From Streptomyces silaceus (GTDB lineage: Bacteria; Actinomycetota; Actinomycetes; Streptomycetales; Streptomycetaceae), in contig NZ_LIRJ01000344.1 in NCBI RefSeq assembly GCF_001419745.1, positions 1 to 39,817 on the forward strand: DNA of 39,817 nt. The letters are read 5' to 3'. The stretch's first letter is position 1. Every line of letters starts with the position of its first letter. Under the pieces are notes generated by a model. That model was not told the origin of the DNA and did not search any database. It saw only the letters and a program-made list of their open reading frames with translations. This document shows positions 8,430-17,298 of the stretch, one piece after another. The position numbers and the translations under genes are program-made.

Positions 8430-8471
8430 AGGGGTGAGCCCGGCCAGGGACAGCCGGGCTCACCCCTTTTT
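8430..8471 (+). terminator. Strong intrinsic terminator
   Basis: A 14-bp perfect stem (GGGGTGAGCCCGGC / GCCGGGCTCACCCC) with an 8-nt loop is followed by a run of five T. This is a textbook Rho-independent terminator, 64 bp downstream of the small hydrophobic protein gene. Confidence 0.92.
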
Positions 8472-8565
8472 CCTGTGCTACTACTTTCTCCTGTGCTGCT
8501 GCGCTGGTCCCGCGAGGGGGCAGCGGGCTGTGTGGCGAGCAGTCAAAGTAAGGGCGGGCCGAACC

Positions 8566-8976
8566 TCAGTTGATGATTTCGGCACGGTCGTCCAGAAGGA
8601 TTGCGGCCAGCCGGTCTCGCCACATCTGGAGAGCTTCGGGTGTCTGCCGTGTCCAGTCGGTGACCTCGCCGACGATCCGGAGCGGTTCCCTGCTGCGGTA
8701 AGAGCGAGTGGGGTTGCCGGGGAACTTCTTGTCGGTGACGTTGGGATCGTCCTCGAACTCCCCGGTCGGTTCGACGGCGTACACGCGCGGGGGCCCGTCG
8801 CCCGCGGCGAGTTCGGCGGCGAGTCCAGCACCGTCGCGCAACGCGGTGAAGTAGATGTGGTTCATCACGATGTCGGGCCGATAATTGGAACGGAAACCGG
8901 CGGTGAGCTGATCTCCGACCTGCAAGTCAGCCTTTGTGCCATGAAAGAAAGGACCCTCGTCCAACGCCTTGTCCAT
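8566..8976 (-). CDS. arr: Rifamycin NAD-dependent ADP-ribosyltransferase (Arr)
   Basis: This 136-residue protein matches Arr enzymes over its whole length. Arr transfers ADP-ribose from NAD to a hydroxyl of the rifamycin ansa bridge, inactivating the antibiotic. Recognisable blocks are GPFFHGTKADLQVGD (residues 8-22), the SNYRPD stretch that follows, VYAVEPTGEFEDDPN (about 65-79) and the FPGNPTRSYRS loop (about 85-95), ending in the expected WRDRLAAILLDDRAEIIN-type helix. Length is normal for the family. The start ATG 8976 gives the usual N-terminus; no clear ribosome binding site is visible. It lies 45 bp after a lipoprotein gene on the same strand and may share its transcript. Environmental actinomycetes often carry arr as intrinsic resistance. 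Confidence 0.95.
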   Translation of the reverse strand: MDKALDEGPFFHGTKADLQVGDQLTAGFRSNYRPDIVMNHIYFTALRDGAGLAAELAAGDGPPRVYAVEPTGEFEDDPNVTDKKFPGNPTRSYRSREPLRIVGEVTDWTRQTPEALQMWRDRLAAILLDDRAEIIN

Positions 8977-9021
8977 CGCAGCAGGTTATCAACTGAGTTG
9001 TCGTGAAAGGGAGCCGTCATG

Positions 9022-10014
9022 TCATGGCTCCTGGGCGAGCACCTCGCGACCGCGGGCGACCGCGGTGTCACGGTGGAAGGCGAGGGACGCGAGGGTTGCC
9101 TTGTCGCGTGCCGGTAGCGTGGCGACGAGGTGACGCTGCACGCGCAGGCTGACGGCGGGGATGTGAGCTTTGAGGGCGCACTCACCGTCGGCCACGGCGA
9201 CGTCTTTCTCGTGTTGCCGGAACTTCTCGGTGGCTCCCGACTTCTGGTACTCCTTCTTCAGTCTCGGTTGAATGCTCTCCGGCGTGGCATAGGCATGTCC
9301 TCGCGCCCGCATGCAGGACCGCCAGTCGGAGAGGGCTGCTCGATAGGCCGGTGTGCGTGGGATGCGTTGGCCGAGCTGGTTGTCGATCTTCTCGGGTACG
9401 TAGGTGATGCGAGCCCACAGACGGACATCGCCCGCCAGTCGTTTCTCGCTGTCGGCGCGACACCCCTGCCTGGGGACGGAGACCTCGCCCCAATCGGTAT
9501 CGGTGACGCGCTCCCTCTTCTCGGGTGGGCCGAAGAGCGCCCTGTCGAAACGTGTTCTCTCCTTCTGCGGAAGAGTCTCGTAGTAGCGGTCGATCGGTGC
9601 GTTCGACCGCGCCAGTCCGCCTTGCTCGGTCGAGGCGATGCCGTAACCGGAGCGTCGGCGGTCGGGGAGTTCGACGGCTGCCGGCTCGTCCTCGGGTGCC
9701 CGGGGAGCTGGCGCAGCGACGGCCGGATAGGCGAAGCCCGTGTTCCGCATGCAATCGCGGACCAGCTTCTCGGAGGCCTCCCGGAGAAGCTTCTCCGTCG
9801 CGGGCCATGAACCGGAGTGCGTGGCCAGGTCGACGGCGGAACTGCCGAGCCGTCCGTCGAAGGGCGGCGGGGTCGAGGGCACGAAGTCCGTCGGGGCGTC
9901 CGGTGGTTGTGTGGGCGCGCAACCGGTCACGGCGGTCACTGACAGCGCGGCCGCAGCCAGGGCCGCCCGCACGAGACGGGCGCCCCTGACCGGCCGGTTG
10001 GTTACGAGGAGCAC
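9022..10014 (-). CDS. Secreted lipoprotein of unknown function
   Basis: A protein of about 330 residues with a lipoprotein signal: basic patch (NRPVRGARLVR), hydrophobic core (AALAAAALSV) and lipobox VTGC. The mature domain is hydrophilic, mostly helical, with repeated Arg/Asp/Glu-rich stretches. It is unrecognised beyond similarity in style to Streptomyces lipoproteins of unknown function. The start is uncertain: GTG 10014 overlaps the 3' end of the upstream peptidase-inhibitor gene by 13 bp and implies coupled translation, while GTG 9978 would give a very short 18-residue signal. The frame remains open further upstream over the inhibitor gene, but that part is a shadow. Downstream, 45 bp away, is arr. 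Confidence 0.75.
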   Translation of the reverse strand: MLLVTNRPVRGARLVRAALAAAALSVTAVTGCAPTQPPDAPTDFVPSTPPPFDGRLGSSAVDLATHSGSWPATEKLLREASEKLVRDCMRNTGFAYPAVAAPAPRAPEDEPAAVELPDRRRSGYGIASTEQGGLARSNAPIDRYYETLPQKERTRFDRALFGPPEKRERVTDTDWGEVSVPRQGCRADSEKRLAGDVRLWARITYVPEKIDNQLGQRIPRTPAYRAALSDWRSCMRARGHAYATPESIQPRLKKEYQKSGATEKFRQHEKDVAVADGECALKAHIPAVSLRVQRHLVATLPARDKATLASLAFHRDTAVARGREVLAQEP

Positions 10015-10439
10015 CACTTGTTGGAGCTGATCGTGTCGTTGAACCCGGCGTCGCTGTAGTCCCTGGCGAAGTCGCCGACCTTGTCCCCCCTGCTGAGGCT
10101 GTGCCATCGGCTGGTCTTGCTGTAGCTGCGGTTGGAGTAGAAGTAGACGGTGCACTGGCGGCCGTTGTTGGCGATGGAGCTGATGCAGTCCTCCCAGCCT
10201 CGGCTGCCGCACGAGTTCGCGGAGTTGCGCAGCGTGGCGAAGTTGGCGTTGTCGCCCTCCACCTGTCCGCGGTTGCCACGGAACTCCGAGTGCGGCCAGA
10301 AGCACGCGGACCCCGAAGGACATTCTCCCGCCTGCACGGAGACCTCTGAGCCGCCACCGTCACCGGTCGCCTGGGCGGTGGGCGCCATGGCCAGACACAA
10401 GGCCGCGGCACTGATGGAGATGGCCAGCTTCTTCTTCAC
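10002..10439 (-). CDS. Secreted peptidase inhibitor, family I36-type
   Basis: This 145-residue secreted protein has a signal peptide (VKKKLAISISAAALCLAMAP) cleaved near residue 24 (TAQA). The mature domain carries six cysteines and the pattern CPSGSACFWPHSEFRG ... NSANSCGSRGWEDCISSIAN ... RQCTVYFYSN. This is the beta/gamma-crystallin-like fold of the Streptomyces metalloproteinase inhibitor group (I36). Such proteins inhibit proteases or, in other members, have no shown activity. The start is GTG 10439 because GAGGGA precedes it and the signal peptide begins there; an ATG at 10493 would add 18 charged residues. The lipoprotein gene begins within its last codons. Confidence 0.85.
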   Translation of the reverse strand: MKKKLAISISAAALCLAMAPTAQATGDGGGSEVSVQAGECPSGSACFWPHSEFRGNRGQVEGDNANFATLRNSANSCGSRGWEDCISSIANNGRQCTVYFYSNRSYSKTSRWHSLSRGDKVGDFARDYSDAGFNDTISSNKWCSS

Positions 10440-10710
10440 GTCGTCCCTCTCGTCGTCGTGTCGTTCCTGTCGTCCCGGAAGCGCCCGGCGCACTGGGTGT
10501 GCGATCCGGCGGTGTCCCGAGACGGCACCGATTCCAGCGGGGGCCGCATTGTTCAGGAGCCCTGGTCAGGGGGTGCTGAACAAATCGACAGCAGAGGGAT
10601 CCCGTGGTGACGGCTGGCCGGAGAGTCGCTTGTCGATGCGCGGCGGCGCTCCGTAATGTGACGCGACCATGACGTTCTTGACGTGATCATGAGTGTTCGT
10701 GCGGAGGGTG

Positions 10711-13700
10711 ATGGGGCGCCAAGAGAAGCCGCTGGATCCGTCCGACGGACCCGTCCAGGAGTTCGCCTGTGCCCTGCGCAAGCTGCGGCGGGAAGCGGGC
10801 ACGGTGCCCTACCGGGTACTGGCGCAACGGGCCGGGTACTCCGTGACCGCCCTCTCCCGGGCGGCCGCGGGCGAGAATCTGCCCTCTCTGGAGGTGACCC
10901 TGGCGTACGCGGTGGCGTGCGGCGGGGACCGCGCCGAGTGGGAAGAGCGCTGGCACGGTGCCGTACGTGAGGCACGGCAGCACGACATCGAGGCGCCGGA
11001 CGGGCCCGAGCCGACGGTCCCGTACCGCGGACTGGCCCGATACGAGATCGACGACCACGCCTTCTTCTTCGGACGCAGGCGACTCACCGAGAAACTCGTG
11101 CACCTCGTGCGGGAACACCCCGCCACGGCGGTACTCGGACCCTCGGGAGTGGGCAAGTCCTCACTGCTGCGGGCCGGCCTGGTGCCGTGGCTGCGCCAGG
11201 CCGCAGACATGCCGCGCCCGGCGGCCATCCGCCTCCTGACGCCCGGGCCCGAGCCGTGGCGCACGCACGAGAAGGCACTGCAGCCGGCGGACGGGCCGGG
11301 GCCGACATGGGTGATCGTCGACCAGTTCGAGGAACTCTTCTCGCTGTGCCGCGAACCGCGGGAGCGCACCGCTTTCCTCGACGCGCTGCTGTCGACGGCC
11401 CCGGACGCCGGCCGCCTCCGCGTGGTGATCGGCATCCGCGCGGACTTCTACGCACGCTGCCTGGAGCACCCTGGGCTGACCGCCGTCCTGGGGTCGGCCA
11501 CTCTGCCGGTGGGCCCCATGAGCCGTACGGAACTGCGCGAGGCCATCGTGCGGCCGGCGGCGGTACGGGGCATGGCGGTGGAGCCCGCCCTGACAACGGC
11601 ACTGATCGAAGCCGTCGCCGACCAGCCAGGCGGACTGCCCCTGATGTCCCATGCGCTGCAGGAGGTCTGGCGCCACCGCCACGGCCAGACACTGACACTG
11701 CGGAGCTACCACGGCATCGGCGGCGTCGACGGGGCCGTGGCGCAGAGCGCGGAGGACGTCTACTGCGCCCTCACACCTGGCCAGCAGGACATGGCACGCC
11801 GGATCCTGCTGCGCCTGATCACCCCCGGCGACGACGCCCCGGACACCAGGCGCCCCACACGACGGCAGGAGCTGGACTTCGCCGACCAGGACGCGACCCG
11901 CGCCGTGCTGGACCGACTGGCCCGCGCCCGCCTGATCGCGCTGGACCAGGACATGGTCGATCTGTCCCACGAGGCGTTGCTCTCCTCCTGGCCGAGGTTC
12001 GCCGAGTGGGCCCACGAGAACCGCGAACGGCTCCGGTTGCACCGCGGGCTCACCCAGGCCGCGTACGCATGGAACGAACACGGCAGGGACCACGAATCGC
12101 TCTACCGCGGCTCCCGCCTCACCGCCGCGGAGGAAGCCTTCGGCGCCCCTGAAGCGCGCGATGAACTGACAGGCGTGGAGCAGGCGTTCCTCGACTCCGG
12201 TGCCAAGGCCCGGCGCCGGGCAGACCGTCGTCGCCGTGCCGCGGTGACGGCTCTGTGCCTGGTCACCGTCCTGGCCCTGATCGCCGTCACCTTGGTGTGG
12301 CAGGAGCGCAGGGCCGACGTCCGGCAGGAGACACAGATGACGGCCCGGCGCGTGGCGGCCATCGCGGACAGCATGCGCCGCACCGACCCCCAGACGGCGA
12401 CGCGCCTCAGCATCGCGGCCTGGCGGATCGCCGAGACCGAGGAGACCCGCGCGTCCTTGATCGCGGCGCTGGCACAGCCGGACCAGGACCTCTTCGCCAT
12501 CCCGAGCAAGCGCCGCACGCCCGGGATCAAGGACATCTCCCTGAGCCCGGACGGCCGGACACTGCGCCTGCACGCGGGGACCAGGCTGGAGCACTGGGAT
12601 GTCCGAACCCACCGCCGCACGCGCGTCAGTGAACTGCCCGGTGCGGAAGCGGACGACTTCGTCCTGCCGAGCCCGGACGGCCGGTTGGTCGTGGGCAGCG
12701 AAGGGGACCGCTCCGGCATCACGGTCTGGGACACGCTCACCCATCGCCGCAGGTTCCTCGAGCCCGGGGACGCGAGTGAGGTGTCCAGCGTCTCCTGGTC
12801 CGACTCGGGCCGCGTCGTCGTCATGCGGCTGGACGAACAAGTAGAGCTGTGGGACGCGGACAGCGGACGCCGCCTCATGAGACACGCTCCCGCCACGGAT
12901 ACGGGCCCGGCGCGGGTCGCTGTGACGCCCAACGGCCGCCTCGCCGTCCTGTGCACGGGAGACCGGCTCACTCTGTGGGACCTGAGGACCACGAGGCCGG
13001 CCGGCAGGCCGCTGCCCACCCGTGGCAAGCGGACCAAGTGCGCCGGCATGGATCTGAGGTTCGCGCCGGACAACCGCACCCTGGGGATCGTGGACCCCGG
13101 CGGGATACGCCGTATCGACGTCTCTGCCGGACGGCACCTCGCCTCCCTTCTCCATCCGTCCCTGCGGTCGTTCACCTTCAGTTCGGACTCGAAGTTCGTG
13201 GCGGCGTTCAGCCACGACGAAGCACTGCTGTGGCGCGTCGACGCGCCCGACCGCCGCAGCAGGACACCCAGGACGGCCCTGTACCCGATCGAGAAGTCCA
13301 CGGAGCGCTCCGCACCGCTCTTCCGTCGACCGATCCTCGGCGAGGACGCCGCGGCCATGCGCATCGACAGGGACAGCGGCGTCCTGCGCTATCTGAGTTC
13401 GGACGCCGGCGGTCGTACGGCTGTCCGCACTCTCGTCCCCGGCCAGGCCCTCACCTCACGTACATGGCAGGCCACGGCATTACGCGCCGCACGCTTCGGC
13501 CCCGACGCCCGTCTCCTGCTGACCGAGCGACAGACCACCGACACGGCCCACTTCAGACTGCTCGACGTGCGCGGTCGCCGCGCACCGACCGCTCTTCCGG
13601 ACGTGGCTCTGTCCGGCACACCGGACCAGGACCCCGAGGAGCAGAGCACGACGCAGCTGAACTCCTTCAGCCCCGACGGCAAGTTCCTCACCTACGGGCC

Positions 13701-14502
13701 CACGCTCAAGGACCCTCAGTCAGCGCGGCTTTGGGATGTACGCCGACGCACAGGCTCCCCGCTCTTCGCGCCCCATGACGGTCGGGACAGCCGCCCCAGG
13801 CCGCTTATCTCCGTGACATTGGCACCCGGATCCCACCGTTCCGATCCGCCGGTTCCCTACGCGCTCACGTCGACCGGACTGTGGGACCTGCGCCACCGAA
13901 GGAAGGTCGCACCGCCTGCCGAGTTCGGCGAGGCCGCGTTGGCCCTGCATCCCGGGAACCGGGCCCTGGCCGTGGGGAAGGGCAGACTGGTGCGCCTGCC
14001 CCGCGGCCCCGCGACGCGACACTTCTGGCGGGAAGGGCCGGACGGTCCTCTCGCCTTCAGCCCCGACGGCTCGCTCTTGGCACTGGGCACGGCGCTGGGA
14101 CAGGCCTCGTTGTGGGACGGCACGGGACGGCGCCGGCTGGGCGTCCTGACACCGGACGCGCCCCGCACTCATGACCCCGTTCCCATCGCGGCGCTGGCCT
14201 TCTCTCCCGACGGCCGGACACTGGCCTTGGCCGATACGGCGGGAGTGGTTCAGCTGTGGGACGTCCGATCCCACCGGCCTGTAGGGACGCCTCTACCGGC
14301 CCCTGGCGACGCCGCGCTGGCACTGGCCTTCGATCGCACGGGCCGGTACCTCCACGTCGCGGGGGCGAACACCGCGGCACGCTCCTACGACCTCAGCCCC
14401 ACGCACATCGCGGACGCCCTGTGCCGCCGACTGCTCGCTCCGCTCACGCGCGCCGAGTGGCAGAGACTCATTCCGGAGGCCGCCTTCCGGAGGACTTGTT
14501 GA
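10711..14502 (+). CDS. HTH - STAND NTPase - WD40 signalling protein
   Basis: A 1263-residue multidomain protein. Residues about 14-60 form an XRE-like helix-turn-helix (FACALRKLRREAG ... YRVLAQRAGYSVTALSRAAAG). An nSTAND-type NTPase follows: the entry motif PYRGLARYEIDDHAFFFGR (103-121), Walker A GPSGVGKSS (143-151) and Walker B VIVDQFEELF (201-210). A single membrane segment lies near 511-532 (AVTALCLVTVLALIAVTLVW). A WD40-type propeller fills roughly 600-1250, with repeated SPDGR and LWD motifs. Such proteins act as ligand-triggered switches; some STAND NTPases serve in antiviral defence. GGAGGG is only 2 nt before ATG 10711; upstream in-frame GTGs (10693, 10699, 10708) are possible but lack a better site. 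No effector nuclease or protease domain is visible, so output could be through the HTH or a partner. Confidence 0.92.
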   Translation: MGRQEKPLDPSDGPVQEFACALRKLRREAGTVPYRVLAQRAGYSVTALSRAAAGENLPSLEVTLAYAVACGGDRAEWEERWHGAVREARQHDIEAPDGPEPTVPYRGLARYEIDDHAFFFGRRRLTEKLVHLVREHPATAVLGPSGVGKSSLLRAGLVPWLRQAADMPRPAAIRLLTPGPEPWRTHEKALQPADGPGPTWVIVDQFEELFSLCREPRERTAFLDALLSTAPDAGRLRVVIGIRADFYARCLEHPGLTAVLGSATLPVGPMSRTELREAIVRPAAVRGMAVEPALTTALIEAVADQPGGLPLMSHALQEVWRHRHGQTLTLRSYHGIGGVDGAVAQSAEDVYCALTPGQQDMARRILLRLITPGDDAPDTRRPTRRQELDFADQDATRAVLDRLARARLIALDQDMVDLSHEALLSSWPRFAEWAHENRERLRLHRGLTQAAYAWNEHGRDHESLYRGSRLTAAEEAFGAPEARDELTGVEQAFLDSGAKARRRADRRRRAAVTALCLVTVLALIAVTLVWQERRADVRQETQMTARRVAAIADSMRRTDPQTATRLSIAAWRIAETEETRASLIAALAQPDQDLFAIPSKRRTPGIKDISLSPDGRTLRLHAGTRLEHWDVRTHRRTRVSELPGAEADDFVLPSPDGRLVVGSEGDRSGITVWDTLTHRRRFLEPGDASEVSSVSWSDSGRVVVMRLDEQVELWDADSGRRLMRHAPATDTGPARVAVTPNGRLAVLCTGDRLTLWDLRTTRPAGRPLPTRGKRTKCAGMDLRFAPDNRTLGIVDPGGIRRIDVSAGRHLASLLHPSLRSFTFSSDSKFVAAFSHDEALLWRVDAPDRRSRTPRTALYPIEKSTERSAPLFRRPILGEDAAAMRIDRDSGVLRYLSSDAGGRTAVRTLVPGQALTSRTWQATALRAARFGPDARLLLTERQTTDTAHFRLLDVRGRRAPTALPDVALSGTPDQDPEEQSTTQLNSFSPDGKFLTYGPTLKDPQSARLWDVRRRTGSPLFAPHDGRDSRPRPLISVTLAPGSHRSDPPVPYALTSTGLWDLRHRRKVAPPAEFGEAALALHPGNRALAVGKGRLVRLPRGPATRHFWREGPDGPLAFSPDGSLLALGTALGQASLWDGTGRRRLGVLTPDAPRTHDPVPIAALAFSPDGRTLALADTAGVVQLWDVRSHRPVGTPLPAPGDAALALAFDRTGRYLHVAGANTAARSYDLSPTHIADALCRRLLAPLTRAEWQRLIPEAAFRRTC

Positions 14503-14662
14503 CGTCTGGGGAGGCAGTTGCTGATCGTGGCCGGATTCGGTGTGCGGGCGGGGTGGCCGGTCCGGGAACGGCATCGGTACCCATCACCGCGCCCCACCGC
14601 GCGGGTGCTCACCTCTCGGCCCGCGTGTACGTCCGGACACCCCTCCGCAACCTGCCTCGTCC

Positions 14663-16045
14663 TCAGCTGTAGGTCCCCCACCGGCGTCCCAGGGTGTCGT
14701 ACATGTACCGGGGCAGGCCCTTGATGGCGCTGGTGCGGAACGGGCGGCCGTCGTCGTCGATGCGCACGGTGCCCTTGCGGCCCTGGGAGGACCAGTCCAG
14801 CTCCAGGTACCAGCGGCAGTCGCACGAGCTGGTCCCGGCCGTGATCAGCAGCACCTCGGGGTCCTTCGCCGAGACGCGGTAGGGCATGCGTACGGCCGGG
14901 ATCGGTGTGCCGGAGTCGTTCCCGGGCACCGCGCGGGCGATGGGGCGGTCCTTGTCGAGGTCCACGGCGAAGTACCGGGGAGTGACCGCGCCGCCGCAGC
15001 CCAGGTCCATGGCGTAGGCGTTGCCCTCGGCCGGCGCCGTACGGCCGACCACACGCACGCGCAGCGCCTCCAGTACGACGGCCGTGTCGCTGCGTCCCTG
15101 CACCGACAGTTGTACGAGCGTCTCGCCGCCGTGCACCGCGCGCTGCGTCGACGCCCAGAGCGCCGCGTCCTGCGGGGCTGGGGGAGGCGGGACCTGGCCC
15201 GGGGGCTTGGCGATGACGTAGTCGTGACCGCAGCCGAGCTTCCAGGCCTGGGAGTTGACGGACCAGGTGAGCGGCAGCCCGGCGGGCCGTTCGCCGCGGG
15301 GCGGGGCAGAGGTCGCGTCGGGCGGGGGAGAGGCGCCCGACTTCTTCTTCGGGCTCTTCGGGCTCTTCGGGGTGGCGGTGTCGGAAGGCCGCTCGGAGGT
15401 GGGTGTGCCGCTCGGGCCGGGTGAGACGGCCCCTCGCTCCGGCGCCCTGGCCTCCGCCGTACCGGCGACCCGGTCAGGACCGTCGGCGGACGCCCGCCGC
15501 CCGTCCGGCAGCACGGAGAAGGCCCCGAGCGTCGCGAGCACGGCACAGACGGAGGCCAGCCCGACCACGAGACGTCTACGGCGGTACCAGGGGCGGTGCG
15601 GGAGCTGGAGCGGGGGCGCGCCGGGCGGTCCGGGCGCAGGGTCCGTTTCGGCGACCGGGCCGCCGTCGGCCTTAGGTGCCGTGTCCGGTTGGGTGCTGCC
15701 CTCCGCCGCGTCGTTCACGGGTTCTGCCACCGTGGCGTCGGGCACGCTCTCCGCCGCCCCCGCCGTACGAGGCCGATGGCGTGCCGCCACTGCCAGGAGC
15801 CAACGGCGGTGGAGTTCCAGGCGTTGCTCCGAGGCCGCCCCGCACAGGGCCGCGAAGCGTTCCACGGGGGCGAAGTCGAGCGGCACCGCGTCGCCCGCGC
15901 AGTAGCGGTGCAGCGTCGAGGTGTTCATGCCCAGACGGCGGGCCAGCGAGCCGTAGCTCCGGTCCGTGCCCTCCTTCAGCGCCCGCAGCAGCGTCGCGAA
16001 CTCCGCCACCTCGTCGACGCCGCCGCCGTCGTGCTGTGCCGACAC
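14663..16045 (-). CDS. Membrane-anchored HTH-domain protein
   Basis: This 460-residue protein starts at GTG 16045 with a GGGGGA ribosome binding site. Residues about 14-60 form an XRE-like helix-turn-helix (ATLLRALKEGTDRSYGSLAR ... NTSTLHRYCAGDAVP). A Pro/Glu/Ala-rich linker leads to a membrane segment (about 159-178). The extracellular part has a low-complexity Ser/Pro/Lys stretch and then a folded domain of about 200 residues (from SVNSQAWKLGCGHDYVI) with several cysteines. The topology suggests a protein that could couple an outside signal to DNA binding, but no ligand is evident. It is divergent from a secreted protein gene (16283) with an inverted repeat between them, and convergent with the STAND gene. 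Confidence 0.85.
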   Translation of the reverse strand: MSAQHDGGGVDEVAEFATLLRALKEGTDRSYGSLARRLGMNTSTLHRYCAGDAVPLDFAPVERFAALCGAASEQRLELHRRWLLAVAARHRPRTAGAAESVPDATVAEPVNDAAEGSTQPDTAPKADGGPVAETDPAPGPPGAPPLQLPHRPWYRRRRLVVGLASVCAVLATLGAFSVLPDGRRASADGPDRVAGTAEARAPERGAVSPGPSGTPTSERPSDTATPKSPKSPKKKSGASPPPDATSAPPRGERPAGLPLTWSVNSQAWKLGCGHDYVIAKPPGQVPPPPAPQDAALWASTQRAVHGGETLVQLSVQGRSDTAVVLEALRVRVVGRTAPAEGNAYAMDLGCGGAVTPRYFAVDLDKDRPIARAVPGNDSGTPIPAVRMPYRVSAKDPEVLLITAGTSSCDCRWYLELDWSSQGRKGTVRIDDDGRPFRTSAIKGLPRYMYDTLGRRWGTYS

Positions 16046-16078
16046 AGATCATCCCCCGCCTTTGTACGTCCTCACACG

Positions 16079-16099
16079 GCCTGGGACGGCATCCCAGGC
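16079..16099. promoter_or_regulatory. Inverted repeat in divergent promoter region, candidate operator
   Basis: GCCTGGGA and TCCCAGGC form a perfect 8-bp inverted repeat around a 5-bp spacer. It begins 34 bp upstream of the membrane-anchored HTH gene and lies in the 237-bp gap shared with the secreted protein gene at 16283. This is a plausible autoregulatory site for the HTH protein; it could equally be an RNA hairpin in a 5' leader. Confidence 0.4.
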
Positions 16100-16282
16100 A
16101 CCCCATATACCTGCACGTCAGACGGGCTGGGATGGTTCCATCGTGTCGGATCGGCCGTCGGTTGTTGCGCCCGGCCGGTGTGACCGCTGATGCTCTTGGT
16201 GCCGCACCGAACAGGCCCGGGCCGACCAGCCGGCCTCACCGCGGCATCCACGTCCACGCACTCATCCACGGGGGTAACACCC

Positions 16283-16906
16283 ATGTCCCTGCGCATCCGA
16301 ACGAGCGCTTGCACCGCACTCACCGTCGCCGCCCTCGCCGCGGGCACGGTCCTCACGGCACCGACCGCCGGCGCCGCGCCGAAGGCCGCCGCGCCGAAGT
16401 TCCTGTCGGCGTCCCAGCTTCCGCCGCACCCCACGTCGTCCTGGACCGCCGGGCCGGTCACCGAGGGGTTCCCGGAGGCGCTCGGGGACTGCGTGAGCAC
16501 GGAGGGCGTGCCCTCCTACGACTACCGGCACCGGGACTTCCGGACCGATCTGGAGACCAGCGCCGTGCAATTGACCGTCGTGACGGGCACGGCCGCCCAG
16601 GCCAAGGGGCTGGCGAAGCACTACGACGACCTGATCCGTACCTGCGCCGAGCGTATCGAGCAGGCATCGCCCGACGTCGCGGCCGAGGGCCGCGACTACG
16701 GCAAGCTGCCGGTCGAGGAGGGCGCCCGCGTCCGCGGCCTGCACACCGAGACGTCCGGGGGCGCCACCGACGTCGCTCTGCTGTCGGTCGGGCGGGACGG
16801 CAGGACGGTCACCGTCGTGAAGTGGGGCCAGATGGGCGACTTCGGGGACGCGCCCGTGGCTGCCTTCAAGAAGACCACGACCACGGCCGTCAACAAGCTG
16901 TACTGA
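16283..16906 (+). CDS. Secreted protein of unknown function
   Basis: This 207-residue protein has a typical Sec signal peptide (MSLRIRTSACTALTVAALAA, then GTVLTAPTAGA), cleaved near residue 31. The mature domain has only two cysteines (GDCVS and RTCAE) and alternating strand/helix character, reminiscent of small extracellular sensor domains of actinobacteria, but I cannot assign a family with certainty. ATG 16283 is chosen because GGGGGT precedes it and the signal begins there. The gene diverges from the membrane-anchored HTH gene and is closed by a 17-bp-stem hairpin. The pairing suggests that the secreted protein could be a target or partner of the HTH protein. Confidence 0.8.
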   Translation: MSLRIRTSACTALTVAALAAGTVLTAPTAGAAPKAAAPKFLSASQLPPHPTSSWTAGPVTEGFPEALGDCVSTEGVPSYDYRHRDFRTDLETSAVQLTVVTGTAAQAKGLAKHYDDLIRTCAERIEQASPDVAAEGRDYGKLPVEEGARVRGLHTETSGGATDVALLSVGRDGRTVTVVKWGQMGDFGDAPVAAFKKTTTTAVNKLY

Positions 16907-16928
16907 CCGGTCGGCCACCGGTTGAGGG

Positions 16929-16972
16929 ACGGGGCCGTCCTCCCGCCACGGGGGTCGGGAGGACGGCCCCGT
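16929..16972 (+). terminator. Long-stem hairpin terminator
   Basis: ACGGGGCCGTCCTCCCG pairs perfectly over 17 bp with CGGGAGGACGGCCCCGT around a 10-nt loop, starting 22 bp after the secreted-protein stop. There is no U tract. It is the longest perfect stem seen in the window. Confidence 0.85.
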
Positions 16973-17298
16973 ATCGGTCATGCGTCGCACTGCTCGGGCG
17001 TCCGCCCTCTGGCCCGCCGTTCGCGTTCCGGTCGTCGACCATGTGGTCGTTGACGATGCGACATGACTGCCGGGTGTCCCACTGAGGACGGTTCCCCGTG
17101 GAGGCGGCATGCCGTCGCGTCCGCCTGTGTCGGCGGAAGTACCGCTGAGCAAGTCAAGAGAGCACAGAAGCTCGCCCACCGAGCGGAGATCACCACCGGC
17201 ACCCAAAGAGCGACCAAGCCGACTCCAAGAGTTGTCATCCTTCCGCGAGTGCGCCTCGGGGCGGACCATCCTGGTGCCCGGGCATGAGGGGGTACATC
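16973..17298. other. 326-bp gap without a supported gene
   Basis: Short frames cross this stretch but none shows a family pattern, ribosome binding site or the codon bias of the neighbours. The part from about 17140 to 17250 is less GC-rich than the genome average and probably holds the promoter of the AraC-type fragment at 17299, which has GAGGGGG just upstream. Confidence 0.45.

Noticed and set aside
11161..13215. Long minus-strand open frame opposite the STAND gene
   Set aside because: It mirrors the codons of the plus-strand protein, has low-complexity Gln/Arg/Val composition and no ribosome binding site.
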